Origin: Synaphobranchus kaupii
Lineage: Eukaryota; Chordata; Actinopteri; Anguilliformes; Synaphobranchidae
Length of the DNA stretch: 64,000 nucleotides
Reading direction: 5' to 3'
Assembly (NCBI GenBank): GCA_029718625.1
Contig: CM056380.1
Coordinates: 19,223,923 to 19,287,922, forward strand
Part shown: in pieces, positions 57,206-64,000 of the stretch
How positions within the stretch are numbered: position 1 is the first letter of the stretch
How the letters are laid out: each line of letters begins with the position of its first letter
Program-made: the position numbers and the translations under genes
The notes under the pieces: model-generated
What the model saw: only the letters and a program-made list of their open reading frames with translations
Told to the model about the DNA's origin: nothing
Databases searched by the model: none

Positions 57206-58236
57206 TGTCAGGTCCGTTTAGCAAACAGAAAGGAATCCAGGCTATTGCACAGGTCTGAGCCTGAGTTTGAATTGCACCAGGCTACCCCCTCAGCTCCTCT
57301 TGTCAAATGGTTCATCTCAAGCAGCAGAAAATTAAATCAGCCTCTCAAATGATCCTCCACGACTCCATGAATAAAGAAACTTAAATTGGCAGCCAGTGGC
57401 TCAGATTGGCAGTTACAGCCGTATTCATATTTCTCCCCTTCAAAGACTCTGAATCAGCATTTCAGGTGTGGATAATCTACCGCATTATATGCCTCAGAGA
57501 GAGAAAAGAAATAACCTAGGTTCCAAAATATTATTTGAGAGCCTTATCTCCTGGAATTTAAAGATATTAACTCCTCTATAAAGAGTTCCTTTCTTGAGTT
57601 CTACTTCCTTTCCCTTCCATTTTACTGTTAAGTCTGTAAAAATACCCATGAGGCTTCAGACAGATACAGAAATGACAGATGCTTTGGTGTTGATCTGTTC
57701 TGGAGTATAAAAGCACAGAAATAGCGTCGTACAAATTACAGTTAATATGTGGTGTTACTCATCTTAAGTTTTTGGCACCTTTTAATATGTATTTTTGATT
57801 ATGTTTTATTGTCCTGTTGAAATTTTTAAAGGGGACCACACTGGAAGACACACTATGGAAGATGAATGACTTGGCAATGACCAACAGTCCCAGCACACAC
57901 AGTGCATTATGTATACTGGTGCCACAATGGTGTCCCAGCAAGAGTGCACCCTATCAAACCGCCTTCAGTGCCATCTGCCGGACTGTTGGCATTTTGCAAA
58001 TCAACCCAAAATCAGCACTAGGCTCACTAGCAGCAGGAACATTCAGCTACTTTGCATTCTTCAGATGGCCGGTCCTCATCTTACCCCAACTGTCCGCTAG
58101 CAGGCTGCTGTGCTGCCGATATGCAAAACATTGGCAGACCAACGGCTGTGCCGATGGCGACCCACTAGAGGCCACAGTATGTTTGCTGGCTGCGCCGTCC
58201 GCGTTTTTCTTTCTTGATGTTTAAACAGACCTGACA
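57206..58236. mobile_element. Candidate element with TGTCAGGTC ends
   Basis: The left end TGTCAGGTCCGTTTAG and the right end, read inward, TGTCAGGTCTGTTTAA form a 16-bp imperfect inverted repeat 1,031 bp apart. No target duplication is obvious (AAAGG versus TTCAC). The 135-codon ORF at 57817-58224 lies inside and has no recognised features. It could be a DNA element or a solo LTR. Confidence 0.4.
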
Positions 58237-59252
58237 TTCACCAAATTAAATCACCTAGCCGCCTTGTACCCAATCACCTCCGTGCCTAATGAGGCGATAT
58301 AGTGATTATACACTGGTCTGTCACTTCATTTGGTCACATTCAGGCGTGAATGAACAATTTAATCAAATTGACAGTGAAAACATTTTAAACAATATCCAAG
58401 TTCCTATTTTAATTAGTCTTCGAAGAAAATATGCCTGAAAAGGTCAATATCTCTGGATGCTCTGTACATTTATAAGGACAGTATTACTTCAATTCAAATT
58501 AGACTAGGCTATTCTGTATGGCTTGTCCTAATGCATCTCTCATGGCATTAAATTAAAAAGTGTTCTTGGTATTATTCAGCTTGCTTTAGGCACCACTATC
58601 TCAATTTAGCCATTAACTGGGACATTTGTTTTGTACAAACCGTAGCCTCCTCCAGTCATGTAACTTAGATTAAATGACATTCTGTGGGAGTGTACTCTCT
58701 ATCTTTTATTTAACCAAATTTGGAGACGTCTCAGTCTGAGTGAACCATCTTGTTCTGGTGGAGCTCGAAAGGCAATGAGATAGAAAGCAAAGGGAAGCAG
58801 ACGGTGATCGAGTTCTGAACAACAGAATGGCAATTCTGAAACGAGTATGGGGATTTACTCGTAAAATGACTACTGTCAGCAAAGATTACACCAAAGTGTC
58901 GCAACAAACCATAATTTAAATGAAGAGATACATCAGGTACTCGTCTGAACACTGAACAGTTTGTTTTAACTGATAACAATATACAATTTCAGGGCCGAGA
59001 AGCAGAATTCAGTGGTCACTCTGCTGTGATCATTGGATGTGAAGTACATTGGATGTGAAGTTTCACCTTATTTCCAAAACCACTATTAACCATCACTAAT
59101 AAGCACAATTCAATTGTTTAAGTTAAAGTTTGATGTTAACTTAAACAATTTAATATTTTAATATTTTAGTGTAGATATATTTCATACATTGTTTGCACTG
59201 CAGCCGGAAATATGCGGTTTGAGACACAGCCAATCGCTCATGTGCTTCTCTA
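58237..59252. other. No gene recognised
   Basis: AT-rich sequence without a supported gene or repeat. Confidence 0.5.
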
Positions 59253-60854
59253 CAGTTGAAGTCGGAAGTTTACATACACTTAGGTTGAAGTCATTAAAGC
59301 TAATTTTTAACCACTCCACAGATTTCATGTTAGCAAACTATAGTGTTGGCAAGTCAGTTAGGACATCAACTTTGTGCATGACACAAGTCATTTTCCCAAC
59401 AGTTTACAGACATACTATTTCACTTTTAATTCACTATATCACAATTCCAGTGGGTCAGAAGTTTACATACACTAAGTTGACTGTGCCTTTAAACAGCTTG
59501 GAAAATTCCAGAAAATGATATCATGGCTTTAAAAACTTCTGATAGGCTAATTGACATTATTTGAGTCAATTGGAGGTGTACATGTGGATGTATTTTAAGG
59601 CCTACCTTCAAAGTGCCTCTTTGCTTGACATCATGGGAAAATCAAAGGAAATCAGCCAAGACCTCAGAAAGAAAATTGTGGACCTCCACAAATCTGGTTC
59701 ATTCTTGGGAGCAATTTCCAAAGCCTAAAGGTACTGCATTCATCTGTACAAACAATAATACGTATAAAAACCATGGGACCACGCAGCCATCATTCCACTC
59801 AGGAAGGAGACGCATTCTGTCTCCTAGAGATGAACATGCTTTGGTGCGAAAAGTGCAAATTAATCCTAGAACAACAGCAAAGGACTTTGTGAAGATGCTG
59901 GAGGGAACAAAAGTATCTACAGTATATCCACAGTAAAACGAGTCCTATATCGACATAACTTGAAAGGCTGCTCACCAAGGAAGAAGCCACTACTCCAAAA
60001 CTGCCATAAAAAAGCCAGACTACAGTTTGCAGCTGCACATGGGGACAAAGATCTTACTTTTTGGAGAAATGTCATCTGGTCTGATGAAACTAAAATTGAA
60101 CTGTTTGGCCATCATGACCATCGTTATGTTTGGAGGAAAAAGGGTGAGGTTTGCAAGCCGAAGAACAGCATCCCAAGCGTGAAGCACGGGGGTGGCAGCA
60201 TCATGTTGTCGGGGTGCTTTGCTGCAGGAGGGACTGGTGCACTTCATAAAATAGATGGCATCATGAGGAAGGAAAATTATGTGGATATATTGAAGCAACA
60301 TCTCAAGACATCAGCCAGGAAGTTAAAGCTTGGTCGCAAATGGCTCTTCCAAATGGACAATGACCCCAAGCATACTTCCAAAGTTGTGGCAAAATGGCTT
60401 AAGGACAACAAAGTCAAGGTATTGGAGTGGCCATCACAAAGTCCTGACCTCAATCCAATCGAAAATCTGTGGGCAGAACTGAAAAAGTGTGTGCGAGCAA
60501 GGTCTACAAACCGGACACACCAGTTCTGTCAGGAGGAATGGGCCAAAATTCCAGCAACTTATTTTGAGAAGCTTGTGGAAGGCTACCCAAGTTAATCAAT
60601 TTAAAGGCAATGCTACCAAATACTAACAGAATGTATGTAAACTTCTGACCCACTGGGAATGTAATGAAAGAAATAAAAGCTGAAATAAATAATTCTCTCT
60701 ACTATTATTCTGACATTTCACATTCTTAAAATAAAGTTGTGATCCTAACTGACCTAAGAAAGGGAATGTTTACTAGGATTAAATGTCAGGAATTGTGAAA
60801 AACTGAGTTTAAATGGATTTGGCTAAGGTGTATGTAAACTTTCGACTTCAACTG
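59253..60854 (+). mobile_element. Sleeping Beauty-type Tc1 element
   Basis: A 1,602-bp element between TA sites (59251-59252 and 60855-60856). Termini read inward as CAGTTGAAGTCGGAAGTTTA and CAGTTGAAGTCGAAAGTTTA. An inner direct repeat, CAGTGGGTCAGAAGTTTACA (59450), and its partner near 60650 (GTAAACTTCTGACCCACTGG) give the IR/DR arrangement that defines the Sleeping Beauty/salmonid-type group. Structure is complete, but the transposase is mutated, so it could move only with enzyme supplied in trans. Confidence 0.95.
59633..60626 (+). pseudogene. Sleeping Beauty-type transposase, frameshifted
   Basis: The start codon at 59633 opens MGKSKEISQDLRKKIVDLHK, the paired-like DNA-binding N-terminus, but the frame is lost within about 30 codons (near 59727). 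Another frame carries RDEHALVRKVQINPRTTAKD FVKMLEGTKVS as two stretches. From 59960 a 211-codon open frame holds the whole catalytic core: [24 protein letters not shown] (serine where family members have tryptophan), QMDNDPKHTS and [14 protein letters not shown] further shift near 60593 displaces the C-terminal QFKGNATKY, which is readable in the next frame up to the stop at 60624-60626. At least three lesions make it inactive. Confidence 0.92.
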
Positions 60855-60856
60855 TA

Positions 60857-62070
60857 TATAAGCTACTGCTGTTCGTCATCTGTGCTTACCCAATGCCCTA
60901 TTCTGTACAATTTAACCATAGCAACACAGTAATTATGTCCATATCCAAACTCACTTGTAGGCTCAAAATAGCACATAGAATTGTAGTATTATTATTTTAT
61001 GATCATATTATTTAAAAAAGTACAAATTATGAATACCCAAACAAAACAATGTGAAAATGAAGATACTGGCTGATAACACGCAGGCTATTGTGGGGGTAAA
61101 CAAGCTGCCAGCACAGTTTAATTATTAAGATTATTTAAACATCATTAAAATGGTAAAACAGTATTAAACATTTACACTGGAGACAATACTACTGATTTAA
61201 TGTAGCTGACAGACACATCATATCGACGTGCTCTTATCTTCTTTTGAAGTTTAATCAATGTGCTGGATGGAATTCATTATCATAGACAATTAATAATAGA
61301 CAGCTAGTTGGCTGTTTCGCCAAAACCGTGCTACGGTTTAATTAAACAAATAAACAAATGAGGCTAACGTTAACGTTAGTTCATTTTGCAGAGGATTTTT
61401 TGTAGTGCCTTATAAATGTGTTTTCATTAGCTTTACATTCTATTTATCTAAATGTTAGATATGTTAGCTAGCAAGATCTATTCATTACACCAGAATTGTT
61501 TTTAACATTAAACAAATAAAACTTGATTCACATTCAGTTTTGTACTCACACTCTGATAGTCGTCGGGTTTTGTATCTTCGGGTCGTCGGGTCACCCAATT
61601 CTTAAAACAACAGTTGGAGGTTATGGTGGAGGAGGTCATAACAAGGAAGCGGCTACTGCTGGGAAAGTTGAACAATGCCGGTCAAAGCTAAAGAAATGGC
61701 TTAGCCTACAATGTTGCTAATGGTGATTATCACTGATTACATGAAACAAACAAAAGCACCTAACAAAAGGCCTATAAAATTGAGACTGTGAAACAAATCA
61801 TATACTTGTTTGTATAATAATAATATCAGCTAAGGATTGAAAATTGTGGTTTACCTTTTAAATGTAGTGAATAGCCTGTGTGGAGCTATCTTAGTGATAA
61901 GAAGAAATATGAGATGAAAAATAAGAACTTTGTTTTCAAGAATCCCATTTATTCTTAAGTTTTCTCTTAAGAAGAAACTTATGAAGAAAGTTAGGAAAAT
62001 GAATAGCAACTCTTCCCAAATTTCTTCTTAAGTCATAAGTTAAAAATGCCATTTAAGAAGTTTTTTGTTC
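60857..62070. other. No gene recognised
   Basis: AT-rich sequence with no supported gene; short CTAACGTTAACGTTAG palindrome near 61363-61378. Confidence 0.5.
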
Positions 62071-62231
62071 TTAACTCCTTTGCGTAGAAGGTGACGCCGG
62101 CGGAACCTTTTTGCTCAACTGAGACATTCGTTGCTACTGCAGCCAAACTATTATTGGAAATCACAAACTCTGTGTTTTAAATTTATCGGTAGACGGGTTG
62201 TGACGATTTCTGCCGAATATAGAGTTTCTAA

Positions 62232-63021
62232 GGCCGCATTTACACTGCAGGTCTTGATGCCCAGTTCCGATTTTTAGCATATATCCGATTTTTTTGACCG
62301 CCTGTTTACATCTACTTTTGAAAGTGACCCATATCCGATACCTGTGTTTACACTTGCTTAACACTTGAAACAACCCGCATGCGTACAAGAGGGTTTGGTT
62401 ACCAAAACGAAAGTAAACAACCAGCCGGCACTTTCTCGCAATGGACGCAAACGAGACCGAAATAATAATTCAAGCAATTGCTTTCCGAAGCATCTTTAGA
62501 GGTCCGCAAAATATTGGTCAGATTTTAAGGTGGAGAAGAAAGAGGAGAGCCCTTATTGCAGCCTGGGCGTATGCGGCAATGATCGCTGCTACATCGGTTC
62601 AGAGGGATGTGTGGATGCGGGAAAGGACTCAAGATTGGTAGGATCGTGTTGTTGGAACCTTTGACCAGGAACAATGGGTCAACAACTTTCGAATGTGGAG
62701 AGAAACATTCGACATGTTGTGCGAGCGGTTATACGTCATTAAAATGCAAAAAAGTACAAGATCGTCGCATTTTCAATGACGTGCGAATCAAAATGACAGG
62801 GAATATCCGATCTGTCCGTTTAGATGGCAGTCGCATTGGCAGATATCCGATTAATATCAGATTTATTTCCACATATGATTGAGGCCTGAAACGGATCTGA
62901 GAATATCCGATTCCATGTGCTTTTTTCCTGTTTACACGTTCATAATACATATCCGATCTGTGCCACATGTGAGCAAAAAATCGGAATTGGGTCACTTTTA
63001 CCAGGTAGTGTAAAGGCAGCC
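62232..63021 (+). mobile_element. PIF/Harbinger element, internally deleted
   Basis: 790-bp insertion with inverted ends GGCCGCATTTACACTGCAGG and, read inward from the right, GGCTGCCTTTACACTACCTG. Flanks are TAA on the left and TTA on the right, where the homologous empty site in copy 1 reads TTTCTAAGTGTCAC; this fits the 3-bp TWA target of Harbinger with one change. Subterminal ATATCCGAT motifs repeat many times. It contains only the N-terminal part of a transposase. Confidence 0.88.
62441..62755 (+). pseudogene. HARBI1-like transposase, N-terminal fragment
   Basis: Opens at an ATG with MDANETEIIIQAIAFRSIFR and continues AAWAYAAMIAATSVQRDVWM and RERTQDW. A TAG at 62639-62641 stands where HARBI1-type nucleases usually have tryptophan, and the frame then continues DRVVGTFDQEQWVNNFRMWR and ETFDMLCERLYVI. 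These match the N-terminal region upstream of the DDE nuclease in Harbinger transposases. The DDE core is absent because the element is internally deleted. Nonfunctional. Confidence 0.82.
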
Positions 63022-63505
63022 TTAGTGTCACTATTTCCCCGTAGCAAGTCCATTTAACAAGCAACCCCCCACCTAGTCTATACCTACCCATGCGTGACAT
63101 AGTGGACAATAGCGTCTATGTTTGAGTTCATAAATATATTTATTCATCATATAAAATTAGAATAACGTCATAGCAACGAGATAAACCCAACAATAGCCTG
63201 ATCGTATGCCACAAAAGCCCTGCTCACTCAAATGCAAAATAAAATGTGAAAGTACATTCTACCATGTATTCTACTAGCAATATATGCTACTAAATATGAA
63301 ATAAATATACAATCCTACCATTGGTTTTACACATCGAGATGTTCCTTTCAAAATTCAGTGGTCATTTATTGTCTGGTACAATCGGTTTGAGAAATATACA
63401 ACACTGTATACCGCTATTACACTATCTGAAACGTTGCCGCGTAATACCCCCATGCCCTGTAAGCCTGTCTCATTCATTACAGTTCATTCTGGTTTAATTG
63501 TCGGT

Positions 63506-64000
63506 AGGGATGGGACTCATTAGATTTTATTGATACCAATGCCATTATCGATTTCGCTTATCGATCCGATTATTTATCGATTACTTTATCGATTCCTTAA
63601 ATATTATTTGCTCCCAGGCTATTAAAAGACCAACTATTACTATTGGGTGGTCATCTAAAATGGATTCAATGACACAATATTTAGTATAAGTATAAAGCAT
63701 TCGTTTTTCATTGATATTTCTTAGTCATATCATGGAAAATATTTATCTGCTATATTTATGCCTGCACAAGTGGCAGAGCATCCAATAAAAGTCTGAATTG
63801 TATAATTCTGTAAATTGAAACGGAATTATGAATGTCATTTGGCTTGATCAATACGAGTGCTTAAAAATATCAGACGTCAAAGAAAATAAGAGACATCGGA
63901 AAATAATGAAAAAGGATGCGAGAAGAGAGGATAAATTATCAGTTAGTTTAAAAAATGACGTTTACATTTTATATTTTTAGACGGGACGCCAAACTCTGCC
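63506..64000 (+). mobile_element. Left end of a hAT-type element, cut by the window edge
   Basis: Starts TAGGGATGGGACTCATTAGA exactly where homology between the two piggyBac-like copies stops, followed by degenerate ATCGATTT/TTATCGAT subterminal motifs at 63546-63600. These are features of a fish hAT group, and the relic ending near 50707 shows the same motifs. The right end and any coding region lie outside the window. Confidence 0.65.

Larger units (their letters stand above)
62075..63505. mobile_element. piggyBac-like element, copy 2 (right side missing)
   Basis: Starts CTCCTTTGCGTAG right after TTAA (62071-62074) and matches copy 1 (6032 onward) through CTGGTTTAATTGTCGG at about 63505, apart from the Harbinger insertion. 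Homology then stops because a hAT-type element begins. No coding region was recognised. The pairing with copy 1 gives an empty-site comparison for both insertions. Confidence 0.75.

Noticed and set aside
57817..58224. 135-codon ORF
   Set aside because: No recognisable domain; it lies inside a candidate mobile element, and length alone is not support.

Overview
The window looks like a repeat-dominated intergenic or intronic stretch of a teleost fish nuclear genome. No host protein-coding gene, rRNA or functional tRNA was recognised. The teleost call rests on a Sleeping Beauty-type Tc1 element, several other fish-style Tc1 families, a Tx1/L1-like LINE, DUF4371-type hAT and HARBI1-type Harbinger relics, tRNA-derived SINEs, and 3' tails resembling AAGTCGCTCTGGATAAGAG followed by GTAATG repeats. 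Species cannot be assigned from what I can see.

Layout. 1-3430: a 32-bp minisatellite with a 922-bp higher-order period, interrupted by an LTR relic. 5303-10178: a nest in which an old Tc1 pseudo-element hosts a piggyBac-like insertion and a complete Tc1 with an uninterrupted 344-codon transposase ORF. 12035-12484: nine 50-bp repeats. 13760-16957: a hAT element with 8-bp target duplications and a broken DUF4371-type transposase, beside a solo LTR with a 5-bp duplication. 18500-27079: SINEs, MITEs and a 35-bp minisatellite. 27080-38776: one decayed Tx1/L1-like LINE split by at least six later insertions, including a 4.34-kb LTR element with two nearly identical 1.87-kb LTRs and TSD CAACT, a 1.6-kb hAT with TSD CCCTGATC, a truncated Tc1 and a 370-bp Tc1 MITE. 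40097-41015 and 48681-49108: two more minisatellites. 42875-53430: Tc1 fossils, several of which keep the last codons of a transposase fused to the same hairpin module. 50026-52018: a Tc1 pseudo-element with its own insertions. 59253-60854: a Sleeping Beauty-type Tc1 with a frameshifted transposase. 62075-64000: a second piggyBac-like copy split by a Harbinger element and by the start of another hAT.

How the parts relate. These are selfish elements inserted into one another. Insertion order can be read from interrupted frames and target duplications, and the pair of homologous piggyBac-like copies shows the empty site of the Harbinger insertion. The only ORF that looks intact is the Tc1 transposase at 8457-9491. 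Boundaries given to the base come from reading terminal motifs and target duplications; other boundaries are approximate. Family names are recognition by eye, not search results.
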